A DNA stretch of 64,000 nt from Streptomyces ficellus. Lineage in GTDB: Bacteria; Actinomycetota; Actinomycetes; Streptomycetales; Streptomycetaceae. Made by a program: the position numbers and the translations under genes. Of this stretch, positions 18,275 to 26,423 are shown piece by piece; positions within the stretch are counted from its first letter, which is position 1; every line of letters begins with the position of its first letter. The notes under the pieces were generated by a model. It was not told the DNA's origin. It was given only the letters and a program-made list of their open reading frames with translations, and did not search any database. The stretch spans positions 5,394,001 through 5,458,000 of the forward strand of contig NZ_CP034279.1 of NCBI RefSeq assembly GCF_009739905.1. The letters run 5' to 3'.

Positions 18275-18934
18275 TCAGGGCATCCGGTAGCCCATGCCGC
18301 GCACGGTCTGGAGCCGCCCCGCGCCCAGCTTCTTGCGGAGCGCCCGCACGTACACGTCCACGATGTTCGAGCCGGGGTCGAAGTCGTACCCCCATACGTG
18401 GGACAGGATCTGCTCGCGTGACAGGACCTGACCGGGGTGGCGGAGGAACAGCTCCAGCAGCACGAACTCACGGGCCGTCAGGTCGACCGTGCGCGCGTCG
18501 GCGCGGGCCCGGCGGGTGCGCAGGTCCAGGCTGAGGTCACCGCTGCGCAGCACCGTCACCTCGGGCGCGCGGGCGGCGGTGCGCAGCCGCAGCCGTACCC
18601 GCGCCAGGAGTTCCTCGAAGCGGAACGGCTTGGTCATCCAGTCGTCGGCGCCGCCCTCCAGACCGGCCACCGTGTCGCGCACCGAGTCGCGGGCCGTCAG
18701 CACGATCACCGGGAGCGTCACCCGGGCCTCGCGGAGCTGGCGCAGCACGGTGAAGCCGTCCCGGCCGGGCAGGCCGATGTCCAGCACCATCAGGTCGAAG
18801 CCGCCGGTGACGGCGTAGTCGAGCGCGGTGTCGCCGTCGGCCGCGACGGTGGTGGTGAAGGCGTTGGCGCGCAGGCCCTTCTCGACGAAGGAGGCGATCC
18901 GCTCCTCGTCCTCGGCGATCAGGATGCGGTTCAC
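18275..18934 (-). CDS. OmpR-family response regulator
   Basis: A 219-residue regulator. The receiver domain has the acidic pair in AEDE, phospho-acceptor Asp52 (LDIGLPG), Thr80 and Lys102 (MTKPF). A winged-helix output domain ends in RTVRGMGYRMP. GTG 18934 overlaps the kinase stop as GTGA, so the kinase gene is translated first and coupled. The regulon is unknown. Confidence 0.92.
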   Translation of the reverse strand: MNRILIAEDEERIASFVEKGLRANAFTTTVAADGDTALDYAVTGGFDLMVLDIGLPGRDGFTVLRQLREARVTLPVIVLTARDSVRDTVAGLEGGADDWMTKPFRFEELLARVRLRLRTAARAPEVTVLRSGDLSLDLRTRRARADARTVDLTAREFVLLELFLRHPGQVLSREQILSHVWGYDFDPGSNIVDVYVRALRKKLGAGRLQTVRGMGYRMP

Positions 18935-20379
18935 GCGTCCTCCTCCAGTACGAGTACGAAAGTGGCCCCGCCGCCCTCGGTGGTGCGCAGCTCCACCCGG
19001 CCGCGGTGGCCCTCGGCGATGGCCTTCACGATGGACAGCCCGAGCCCGGCGCCGCCGCCCGCGCGGGTGCCCCGGCGGGCCGTGCCCCGCCGGAACCGCT
19101 CGAAGATCACGGCCGCGTCCTCCGCCTGCACACCGGGCCCGGTGTCGGCGACGTAGAGCTCGATCCGGCCGCCCGCCGCGCGCGAGCCGATCCCTATCCG
19201 CTGCCCGGGCACGGTGTGCTGGACGGCGTTCTGCGCCAGCTGCACCATCGCCTGGGTGATGCGCTGCGGGTCCAGCTCCGCCTGCCGGTCGGCGACGCCG
19301 TCCAGGACCCAGTCGCGCTCGCCGAGCGCCCGCGCCTTCACGAACACGTCGGCGGTCAGCTCGCCCAGCTGGACGGGCTCGGGGGTGACGAAGTCGGGGC
19401 GTTCGGCCTTGGCGAGGAGCAGCAGGTCCTCCACGATCCGGCTCATCCGGTCCAGTTCGTCGGTGACCAGCCGGACGGTCTCCGCCTGCTCCGCCGGGTC
19501 GTCGCCCATCAGCTCCAGGTGGCCGCGCACGATCGTGATGGGCGTGCGCAGCTCGTGCCCGGCGTCGTCGACGAACTCGCGCTGGGCCGCGAACGCCCGT
19601 TCCAGCCGGTCCAGCATGGCGTTGAACGTCTCGGCGAGCAGCGCGATGTCGTCGCGGCCGCGCACCGGGATGCGGCGGGTGAGGTCCTGCTCGGTGAGCT
19701 GCTCGGCGGCGCGGCGGACCAGGCGTACGGGGGCGAGGATGCGGCCCGCGACCGCCCAGCCGATACCGGTCGTCATCAGCAGCGCCACGCCCGAGATGGC
19801 GAGCTGGGTGCGGAACGCCTCGGCGGCGATGGCCTGCTCGTGGCCGGCGTGGAACGCGACGACGAACGCCCCGGGCGGGGTGTCGCCCGCCGGCTGGATG
19901 GCCACCTTGGCCCACCGCACCTCGCCCTGCGGGCGGTCCAGGGTGCCGGAGCGGGCGGGGGAGGCGAAGATCCGGGCGAGCGCGTCACGGTCGCGGTGCA
20001 GGGCGGCGCCGGTCGTGTCGCGCGGCTGCCGCAGCACGGCGGGCGCGCCGCCGGTGCCCCGGGTGAGGCCCAGGAGTTCCTCGTCGGGGTCGGAGTACTG
20101 GCGCTGGAGGAACACCTCCAGCAGCCGGCGCGGCTCGGTGAACGCGTCGCCGGTGTCAGGGTCGACGCCCTGGTCGACGAAGTTGGCGAACTCGCGGGTC
20201 TCCTGCGTCAGGAGCTGGCTGATCCGGTGGTCCACGTCGCGCAGCAGGATGGAGCGGGTCGTCATCGCCACGGCGACCAGCGCCACGGCCATCACCAGCA
20301 GCAGCCAGAGCAGGATCCGTACGCGGGCGGAGACGCGGCGGTCAGTTGTCGTCACCGAAGTCGTCACCGCGGTCGTCAT
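18931..20379 (-). CDS. sensor histidine kinase
   Basis: A 482-residue membrane kinase partnering the downstream regulator. Helix 1 is at about 21-42, an extracytoplasmic sensor of about 150 residues follows, and helix 2 is near 192-215. Then come HAMP, HisKA with phosphorylatable His275 in DDAGHELRTP, and HATPase with NAVQH, DTGPG and GGAGLGLSI. The start overlaps the end of the small upstream gene by 38 nt; GTG codons at 20367 or 20355 are alternative starts. Confidence 0.92.
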   Translation of the reverse strand: MTTAVTTSVTTTDRRVSARVRILLWLLLVMAVALVAVAMTTRSILLRDVDHRISQLLTQETREFANFVDQGVDPDTGDAFTEPRRLLEVFLQRQYSDPDEELLGLTRGTGGAPAVLRQPRDTTGAALHRDRDALARIFASPARSGTLDRPQGEVRWAKVAIQPAGDTPPGAFVVAFHAGHEQAIAAEAFRTQLAISGVALLMTTGIGWAVAGRILAPVRLVRRAAEQLTEQDLTRRIPVRGRDDIALLAETFNAMLDRLERAFAAQREFVDDAGHELRTPITIVRGHLELMGDDPAEQAETVRLVTDELDRMSRIVEDLLLLAKAERPDFVTPEPVQLGELTADVFVKARALGERDWVLDGVADRQAELDPQRITQAMVQLAQNAVQHTVPGQRIGIGSRAAGGRIELYVADTGPGVQAEDAAVIFERFRRGTARRGTRAGGGAGLGLSIVKAIAEGHRGRVELRTTEGGGATFVLVLEEDA

Positions 20380-20806
20380 CGTCGTCGTCCCCGCCGGTGG
20401 CCGGCGGGCCGGGCACCACGGTGTCGGTGGGCGTGGTCCGGGTGGGCCCGGTGCCGCCGGGCGCCGCGCTCGGGGCGGGCGCCGCGCTCCGGCCCGGTTC
20501 GGCGCTCCGGGCGGGTTCGGCGGTCCGGCCGGGCGCCGTGCCCGGTACCGGGACGGCGGTGGGCGTCCCCGCGGGGGTGGCCGCCGGCCCGGGCGTCCGG
20601 CCCGGTCCCGCGCCCGTGCCGCCCGGCGTGGCTCCCGTCGTCGCGCTCGCCCCGCTCCCGGCCGGCCGGGGCGTGGCGCCCAGCTCCACCTCGGGCGGCA
20701 CCTTGGGCGCCTCGGGCGAGTCGGTCAGCGTGTAGCTGGTCGCGGCGATGCCGAGCGGAATGGCGACGACGGCGGCGAGCGTCGCCATACGAAGGGAGAA
20801 GGCCAT
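20342..20806 (-). CDS. small exported or anchored Pro/Thr/Ala-rich protein with Asp-rich C-terminus
   Basis: A 154-residue protein of unknown function. Residues 1-25 form a signal or anchor helix (MAFSLRMATLAAVVAIPLG). The rest is low-complexity Pro/Gly/Thr/Ala and ends GGDDDDDDRGDDFGDDN, an acidic cluster that could bind divalent cations. It is the first gene of a three-gene unit with the kinase and regulator and overlaps the kinase start. By analogy with other small proteins encoded next to sensors it may modulate the kinase; that is inference. Confidence 0.7.
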   Translation of the reverse strand: MAFSLRMATLAAVVAIPLGIAATSYTLTDSPEAPKVPPEVELGATPRPAGSGASATTGATPGGTGAGPGRTPGPAATPAGTPTAVPVPGTAPGRTAEPARSAEPGRSAAPAPSAAPGGTGPTRTTPTDTVVPGPPATGGDDDDDDRGDDFGDDN

Positions 20807-20838
20807 GCGCCCATCCTGGTCGGGCGGCGCACCGGCGT

Positions 20839-20870
20839 GGATGAGCGCGGGATGAAGGCTTCTTCATGAA
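20839..20870 (-). promoter_or_regulatory. candidate direct-repeat operator upstream of the two-component unit
   Basis: Read on the minus strand there are three TCAT elements: TTCATGA, TTCATCC and CTCATCC. The last two are 11 bp apart, one helical turn, as in OmpR-type sites. They lie 33-64 bp before the start of the small acidic protein gene, so autoregulation is plausible. Confidence 0.4.
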
Positions 20871-20968
20871 CCGGCGGTCCCGGCGGGGCCGCGCGCGACC
20901 ACCCCGGGCGTCATCCGTCCGGGTGAGGCCGGGCGGCCGCGGGCGAGCGGGGCCCGTGCCTCGGGGCG

Positions 20969-21250
20969 TTACGCGTCCAGGCCGATCGCGAACGCCGCCT
21001 CCAGGTCGTGCTGCGAGTACGTGCGGAACGCGACGTGCGTGTCCGTCGCCTCGACGCCCGGGATCTTGCTGATCCGGCCGGGGATGACGTCCGCCAGGTC
21101 GTCGTGGCGGGCGACGCGGACCATGGCGATCAGGTCGTACGTACCCGTGACGGAGAAGACCTCGCTGACGCTGTCCAGCGAGGCGATCGACTCGGCGATC
21201 TCGGGGATGCGGTCCACGCTGGTCTTGATGAGCACGATCGCGGTGATCAC
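20969..21250 (-). CDS. stand-alone Lrp/AsnC ligand-binding (RAM) domain protein
   Basis: A 93-residue protein consisting only of the alpha/beta effector-binding domain of Lrp/AsnC regulators, with no helix-turn-helix. The pattern VITAIVLIKT...VSEVFSVTGTYDLIAMVRV is characteristic. Such proteins oligomerise and bind small molecules, often amino acids. The GTG start has AAGGA upstream and overlaps the rhomboid gene stop as GTGA. Confidence 0.85.
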   Translation of the reverse strand: MITAIVLIKTSVDRIPEIAESIASLDSVSEVFSVTGTYDLIAMVRVARHDDLADVIPGRISKIPGVEATDTHVAFRTYSQHDLEAAFAIGLDA

Positions 21251-21945
21251 GGCTGTCCTTCTCCCTCGGTGGCCGCTGGGTGGGCCTTCACTCTAGCCCC
21301 CCGCCCGAACCGCACCCACGCGTACAGGAAGCCCAGGCAGAAGCCCACGACGTGGGCGAGGTACGCCACTCCCGGGCCGCTGTCGGCGCCCCGCGCGGCC
21401 AGCCACTGGAGGACGAACCAGAAGATCAGCACGATCCAGGCCGGGAACCGCAGCGGGAGGAAGAAGAGGAAGGGGAAGAGGCTGGTGACCCGCGCCCTCG
21501 GGAAGAGGTGGAGGAAGGCGCCCAGCACCCCCGAGATCGCCCCGGACGCGCCGACCAGGGTCTGCTCGGAGTTCGCGTGCGCCGCCGCGTACCCGAGGAG
21601 GGCGAGGCAGCCGCAGCCCGCGTAGAAGGCGGCGAACCGCACGTGCCCCATCCGCTCCTCGGTCATCGCCCCGAACACGTACAGGAAGAGCATGTTGCCG
21701 AGCAGGTGCAGCCAACTGCCGCTGACGAACAGCGCGGTCAGCGGGGTGAGCAGGACGTCCGGCGAGCCGCTCAGCAGTTCGGCCGGGACGATGCCCCAGC
21801 GGTGGAAGTACGAGCTCTGGGCGGCGAGGAGCGCGTCACCGGTGCCGTACGACGGGTTCAGCCCCGACACCGGGCTGATCACGAAGACCAGGAAACAGGC
21901 GCCGATGACGGCGTACGTCACGACGGGTCCGCGCCAAGCGATCAT
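21247..21945 (-). CDS. rhomboid-family intramembrane serine protease
   Basis: A 232-residue membrane protein with six or more hydrophobic segments. The rhomboid signature is complete: WLHLLGNMLFLYVFG (helix 2), the catalytic Ser in GASGAISG, and the catalytic His in AHVVGFCLG. It cleaves substrates within the membrane; the target is unknown. ATG 21945 (MIAWRGP) is chosen because it directly precedes the first helix; the frame extends upstream without support. It is translationally coupled to the RAM-domain gene. Confidence 0.88.
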   Translation of the reverse strand: MIAWRGPVVTYAVIGACFLVFVISPVSGLNPSYGTGDALLAAQSSYFHRWGIVPAELLSGSPDVLLTPLTALFVSGSWLHLLGNMLFLYVFGAMTEERMGHVRFAAFYAGCGCLALLGYAAAHANSEQTLVGASGAISGVLGAFLHLFPRARVTSLFPFLFFLPLRFPAWIVLIFWFVLQWLAARGADSGPGVAYLAHVVGFCLGFLYAWVRFGRGARVKAHPAATEGEGQP

Positions 21946-22096
21946 GGACAGATCATGACGTAAACGGAGGGAGCGGGACAGGGTGCCTCGCCGCACCACG
22001 GGGTACCCGCGAGGCCGTAGGGTTACGGCACGTACACCCGCAGTTCGACGGCGCACCGCGGCTCCCGCACCCGGCACCATGGAAGAGGACGGAACG

Positions 22097-22339
22097 ATGA
22101 CGACGGTTCCCCTGCCGACCGCGACGACCCGCTGGCGCTGCACGCTCTGCGGCAACCTGACCCGCTTCGACGTCACACGGTCGTCCAAGGTCGTGGAGTA
22201 CGTCCATCTGGACCTCGCCGGTGAGCCCACGGTGGAGGAGCGCGAGGTGGTCAGTGAGACCATCGAGTCGGTCCGCTGCCGCTGGTGCAACGCGGTGGAC
22301 CAGATCGAGCTGGTGGACAGGCCGGGCGCCGCTTCCTGA
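22097..22339 (+). CDS. small zinc-ribbon-like protein
   Basis: An 80-residue protein with two Cys pairs, CTLC and CRWC, spaced about 47 residues apart, suggesting a zinc knuckle. The middle (YVHLDLAGEP, EEREVVSETIESV) is polar. Function unknown; it appears to be a conserved actinobacterial small protein. The start at 22097 has a GGAAGAGGACGG stretch upstream; an ATG six codons earlier is possible. It lies 56 bp before the NYN gene on the same strand and may be co-transcribed. Confidence 0.75.
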   Translation: MTTVPLPTATTRWRCTLCGNLTRFDVTRSSKVVEYVHLDLAGEPTVEEREVVSETIESVRCRWCNAVDQIELVDRPGAAS

Positions 22340-22394
22340 GAACCGGGAGCGCCCCGGCGGGCCAAGACACGGACGGGTAGTGGGGTGACGAACA

Positions 22395-23759
22395 GTGGAG
22401 CAGCCCGACAGCGGAGCCGAGCCGGCCGGTGCGGCCGGTGACGCCGCGGAGGCGCTCGACCGGCCGCTGCCCGAAGGTGTGCGGCGCCGGGTCGTCGCCC
22501 TCGTCTCGGACGCCTTCGGCGGCCTGACGGTCGGGGAACTGCCCGCGCAGCTGCGCCAGTACGCCCGGTTCACCCCCTCCCGGCGGGCCAAGTTCGCCGG
22601 CAACGCCATGGCGGCCGCCCTGGAGGGCGACCCGCTGTTCCGGCAGCGGATCGGCGAGCGGCTCAAGGAGGGGCAGCCGGAGCTGGCCCACGCCGTCGAG
22701 TCCGGCTCGCCGCCGGCCGCCGCCGACCCGGTGGACGTGGCCGCGACCGCCTACGTCCTGCGCCCCGCCGGCTGGGTCAAGCTGGTCGCCGCCGCCGGTG
22801 AGGAGGCCCAGCGGGCCGACGCCGAGCGCGCCGACGAGGCGGGCCGGCAGGAGCTGGAGCGGCTGCGCGCCGAGCTCGCCGAGGCCCGCGCGCACACCAG
22901 GGCCGAGACGGAGCGGCTGCGCACCGAACTGGACGCCGCGAAGAAGGAAGCGGAATCGCTTCAGCGCAAGCTGCGCAGCGCCCAGAGCGACGTCAAGCGC
23001 GGCGAGGCGGCGCTGCGCCGCAGCCAGGCCGACATCGACGGCGTCCGCGCCGAGGCGGCCGCCCAGGTGTCCGCCGCGGAGAGCGAGACACGGCGCCTGA
23101 AGTCCCGCCTCGGCGAGGCGGAGGCCGCGCTGGAGGCCAGCCGCCGGGCCGCCCGCGAGGGCCGCTCGGTGGAGGACATGCGGCTGCGGCTGCTGCTGGA
23201 CACCGTCCTGGAGTCGGCCCAGGGGCTGCGCCGCGAGCTGGCGCTGCCGCCGGTCTCGGTGCACCCGGCCGACACCGTCGACGCGGTGGAGCCGGGCCGG
23301 ATGTCGCCGAAGGACATCGCCGCCCGCGCGCTGTCGGAGACCGACCCAGCGCTGCTGGACCAGCTGCTGGCGCTGCCGCAGGCGCACCTGGTCGTGGACG
23401 GCTACAACGTCACCAAGACCGGCTATCCGACGATGCCGCTGGAGAAGCAGCGGCTGCGGCTGCTCGGCGGCCTGTCCGCGCTGGCCGCCCGCAGCGGCGC
23501 CGAGGTCACCTGTGTCTTCGACGGCGCGGAACTGGCCGCCCCGGTGCTGCTCGCGCCGCCGCGCGGCGTACGGGTGCTGTTCTCCAAGCCGGGGGTGACG
23601 GCGGACGAGCTGATCCGCCAGCTGGTCCGGGCCGAGCCGCCCGGCCGGCCGGTCGTCGTGGTCTCGACCGACCGCGAAGTCGCCGACGGCGTGGCCAAGT
23701 CCGGCGCCCGGCCCGTCGCGTCCGCCTTGTTGCTGAAGCGGCTTTCGCGCGCCTCGTGA
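22395..23759 (+). CDS. coiled-coil protein with C-terminal NYN/YacP-type RNase domain
   Basis: A 454-residue protein. A small N-terminal helical domain (about 20-120) is followed by a long Glu/Arg/Ala coiled coil (about 135-270). The C-terminal 160 residues form a PIN-like NYN domain: the beta strand LVVDGYNVTKTG supplies the first acidic residue, with further acids in CVFDGAE and VSTDREVADG. YacP/Rae1 relatives are endoribonucleases acting on ribosome-bound or structured RNA. The GTG start is the family start. Confidence 0.85.
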   Translation: MEQPDSGAEPAGAAGDAAEALDRPLPEGVRRRVVALVSDAFGGLTVGELPAQLRQYARFTPSRRAKFAGNAMAAALEGDPLFRQRIGERLKEGQPELAHAVESGSPPAAADPVDVAATAYVLRPAGWVKLVAAAGEEAQRADAERADEAGRQELERLRAELAEARAHTRAETERLRTELDAAKKEAESLQRKLRSAQSDVKRGEAALRRSQADIDGVRAEAAAQVSAAESETRRLKSRLGEAEAALEASRRAAREGRSVEDMRLRLLLDTVLESAQGLRRELALPPVSVHPADTVDAVEPGRMSPKDIAARALSETDPALLDQLLALPQAHLVVDGYNVTKTGYPTMPLEKQRLRLLGGLSALAARSGAEVTCVFDGAELAAPVLLAPPRGVRVLFSKPGVTADELIRQLVRAEPPGRPVVVVSTDREVADGVAKSGARPVASALLLKRLSRAS

Positions 23760-23878
23760 CAGTCGTAACCCGTGGGCGCAATGCCCGGTTTCGGGAAACG
23801 TAACGTCAAGTGCCCATGACGCACCGTGTGCTGTGTGTAAAGAATGTGCCCCCTGAGCGAGATTTTTCGCATGAGGAT

Positions 23879-23908
23879 TTGAACTGATCACAAGATGGTC
23901 ACTAGGGT
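23879..23908 (+). promoter_or_regulatory. housekeeping-type promoter for the NlpC/P60 gene
   Basis: TTGAAC (23879-23884) and TAGGGT (23903-23908) are separated by 18 bp, close to the Streptomyces principal-sigma consensus. Transcription would start near 23915, giving a leader of about 165 nt. The remaining sequence from 23760 to 23878 after the NYN gene shows no ORF. Confidence 0.7.
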
Positions 23909-23961
23909 CTGGCCTCACACCTCCGCGCAGGTGATCACTCATCGGGAGTGGCAGCGGAGGA

Positions 23962-24054
23962 ACCGCCTAATTCCGTGCGGTCCGGCCTGTTTTGCGGGGG
24001 TGCCGGACGGGTGCGCGGAGCCGGGGCCCCGACCCCACAGCCCGGCAGGCGGCT
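23962..24054 (+). promoter_or_regulatory. possible shortened ydaO-type (c-di-AMP) riboswitch
   Basis: The leader carries CCGCCTAATTCCG at its start and GCGGAGCCGGGG in the middle, both typical of actinobacterial ydaO aptamers, and ends CAGCCCGGCAGGCGGC, like the 3' closing strand. CCGCCT (23963-23968) pairs exactly with AGGCGG (24047-24052) as P1. The central part with GGTGAAT and CCGAACCCG-CAGCTAACC is missing, so it is about half the usual size. c-di-AMP riboswitches commonly precede Streptomyces cell wall hydrolase genes. Function of this short form is uncertain. Confidence 0.45.
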
Positions 24055-24080
24055 GAAAGAGGAAGAAGGAGCTCGCCTCC

Positions 24081-25106
24081 GTGGCGTCCCACCGTCGTCC
24101 CAAGCAGCCGAGCCGCGCACGCGTGACCGTGCTCACCGCGACCGCCGCCGCTGCCGTCGCCCTGTCCTCCCACGCCGCTCAGGCAGACCCCAAGCCGAGC
24201 AAGAGCGAGGTCAAGGCCAAGGTCGACAAGCTCCACCACGAGGCCGAGGTCGCCACCGAGCAGTACAACCTCGCCGACGAGCAGCGCGGCAAGCTCCAGA
24301 AGGAGGTCGACGCCCTCCAGGACAAGGTCGCGCGCGGCCAGCAGGAGCTCAACGAGCTGCGCAACGGCCTCGGTTCGGTCGCCACCGCCCAGTACCGCTC
24401 CGGCGGCATGGACCCCTCCCTCCAGCTGCTGCTCTCCTCCGACCCGGACAGCTACCTCGACAAGGCGTCCGCCGTCGACGCCATCAGCGCCAAGCAGGCC
24501 GAGGCCCTGGAGACCATCCAGGCCAAGCAGCGGACCCTGGCGCAGGAGCGGGCCGAGGCCACCGGCAAGCTCGCCGACCTCGAGGACGTGCGCAAGACCC
24601 TCGCCGAGAAGAAGAAGTCCTACCAGGGCAAGCTCGCCGAGGCGCAGAAACTCCTCAACACCCTGACCGCCGAGGAGCGCGCCAAGATCCAGGAGCAGGA
24701 GCAGCGCGCCAGCCGCGAGGCCGGCGAGCGCGTCGAACTCGGCAACGAGGTCCCCGCCTCCCAGCGCGGCGCCGCCGCGCTCGCCGCCGCCGACACCCAG
24801 GTCGGCAAGCCGTACATCTCCGGCGCCGAGGGCCCCAACGCCTACGACTGCTCGGGCCTGACCCAGTGGGCCTACCGCCAGGCCGGCGTGAGCATCACCC
24901 GCACCACCTACACCCAGCACAACGACGGCGTGAAGATCGGCCGCGGCGAACTCAAGCCCGGCGACCTGGTCTTCTTCAGCAACCTGTCGCACGTGGGCCT
25001 CTACGCCGGCAACGGCCAGGTCCTGCACGCCCCCTACCCGGGCACCAACGTCCGCTACGAGGCGATGGAGTACCTCGGCGACTTCCAGTTCGGCGTACGC
25101 ATCTGA
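24081..25106 (+). CDS. secreted NlpC/P60 peptidoglycan hydrolase
   Basis: A 341-residue secreted endopeptidase expected to cut peptide stems of peptidoglycan. A signal peptide (residues 1-35, ending SHAAQA) is followed by a long coiled-coil region (about 40-225), then the NlpC/P60 domain. The catalytic Cys is in YDCSGLTQWAY, the His in LSHVGLYAGNG, and a third polar residue is in HAPYPGT. AAGGAG lies 9 nt before GTG 24081. It is a tandem paralogue of the next gene and resembles M. tuberculosis Rv2190c in architecture and context. Confidence 0.92.
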   Translation: MASHRRPKQPSRARVTVLTATAAAAVALSSHAAQADPKPSKSEVKAKVDKLHHEAEVATEQYNLADEQRGKLQKEVDALQDKVARGQQELNELRNGLGSVATAQYRSGGMDPSLQLLLSSDPDSYLDKASAVDAISAKQAEALETIQAKQRTLAQERAEATGKLADLEDVRKTLAEKKKSYQGKLAEAQKLLNTLTAEERAKIQEQEQRASREAGERVELGNEVPASQRGAAALAAADTQVGKPYISGAEGPNAYDCSGLTQWAYRQAGVSITRTTYTQHNDGVKIGRGELKPGDLVFFSNLSHVGLYAGNGQVLHAPYPGTNVRYEAMEYLGDFQFGVRI

Positions 25107-25202
25107 CACCCCGCCGCAGCGGTCCACGCACCGCCGCAACGGTCTGACGCGCCCGAACCGCGCGCCCGATCGGGTGGTTTGCCGCCCCCCAAGCTGACGC
25201 TC

Positions 25203-25239
25203 CGCCCCGCCGGTGACCTTGTGGTCTCGGGCGGGGCGC
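25203..25239 (+). terminator. hairpin between the two NlpC/P60 genes
   Basis: CGCCCCGCC and GGGCGGGGCG flank a shorter inner pair (GTGACC/GGTCTC), forming an imperfect strong stem about 100 nt after the first hydrolase gene. Confidence 0.5.
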
Positions 25240-25354
25240 CGTTGTTCGACGCCCGTACGGTCGCTGGCCGCCGCGTAGTCACCCGGCTACTGTCTGGCGC
25301 GCAACAGCCAGCACAGCCTGCACGGCCCCAACGCAGCGGAACGGAGCGCGGTTC

Positions 25355-26389
25355 GTGGCGTCCCATCGCCGGTCCCCGGCATCCTCGTCCTCCGGATTCT
25401 CCCGGAGCGCGAAGGTCACCGTCCTCTCCGCCGCGGCGGCGGCCACCGCCGCCGCGCTCGGCACCGCCCCGGCCAACGCCGACCCCGGCTCCCCGGCGGA
25501 GACCACCCGCGCCAAGATCGACCTGCTCTACGAACAGGCCGAGAAGGCCACCGAGGGCTACAACAAGGCGGACGAGCGCGCCGACGCGCTCCGCGAACAG
25601 GTCTCGCGGATGCAGGACAGCGTGGCCCGCGGTCAGGAGCGGATCAACCGCATGCGCGGCGCGCTCGGAGTCGTCGCGGGCGCCCAGTACCGGTCGGGCG
25701 GCATGGACCCGGCGCTCGCCCTGCTCCTCTCCGAGGACCCCGACACCTACCTCGACAAGGCCGCCGCGCTCGACCGGATCAGCGAGCGGCAGTCCAGCGC
25801 CCTCACCGAACTGCGCCGCGCCCAGCGGATCCTCGCCCAGCAGCGCGCCGAAGCCGGCCGGACGCTCACCGAACTGGAGCGCAGCCGGGCCGCCGTCGCC
25901 CTCCACAAGCGCACCGTCGAACGCAAGCTCGCCGAGGCGCGCGCGCTGCTCAACTCCCTCCCCACCGACGAGCGCGACGCCTACGACCGGGCGTCCCGCT
26001 CCGGCCGCGACGACCTCCCGCCCGCGGGCGGCGAGGCCGCGACGGGCCGGGCCGCCGCCGCCGTGGCCGCCGTCCGCTCCGCCGTCGGCAAGCCGTACGT
26101 GTGGGGCGCCAACGGCCCCTCCGGCTTCGACTGCTCCGGACTGATGCAGTGGTCGTACGCCCAGGCCGGCGTCGGCATCCCCCGCACCTCCCAGGCCCAG
26201 CGCAACGCCGGACGGCACGTCCCGCTGTCCGAGGCGCGCCCAGGGGACCTGGTGACCTACCGGGACGACGCCAGCCACGTCGGGATGTACGTGGGCAACG
26301 GCCAGGTGGTCCACGCCCCCTACCCGGGCGCGCCCGTGCGCTACGACCCGGTCGGCATGATGCCCGTCTCGGCGGTCACGCGGGTCTGA
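25355..26389 (+). CDS. secreted NlpC/P60 peptidoglycan hydrolase, second paralogue
   Basis: A 344-residue protein with the same layout as its neighbour: signal peptide ending PANADPG near residue 43, coiled coil with the shared AQYRSGGMDPALALLLSEDP segment, and a C-terminal NlpC/P60 domain (Cys in FDCSGLMQWSY, His in ASHVGMYVGNG). The two genes clearly arose by tandem duplication. No riboswitch-like leader is visible in its own 248-bp upstream region, so the paralogues are probably controlled differently. Confidence 0.92.
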   Translation: MASHRRSPASSSSGFSRSAKVTVLSAAAAATAAALGTAPANADPGSPAETTRAKIDLLYEQAEKATEGYNKADERADALREQVSRMQDSVARGQERINRMRGALGVVAGAQYRSGGMDPALALLLSEDPDTYLDKAAALDRISERQSSALTELRRAQRILAQQRAEAGRTLTELERSRAAVALHKRTVERKLAEARALLNSLPTDERDAYDRASRSGRDDLPPAGGEAATGRAAAAVAAVRSAVGKPYVWGANGPSGFDCSGLMQWSYAQAGVGIPRTSQAQRNAGRHVPLSEARPGDLVTYRDDASHVGMYVGNGQVVHAPYPGAPVRYDPVGMMPVSAVTRV

Positions 26390-26423
26390 CGGCCCCGTGA
26401 CGGCACGCCGTACGATCGGGGGA

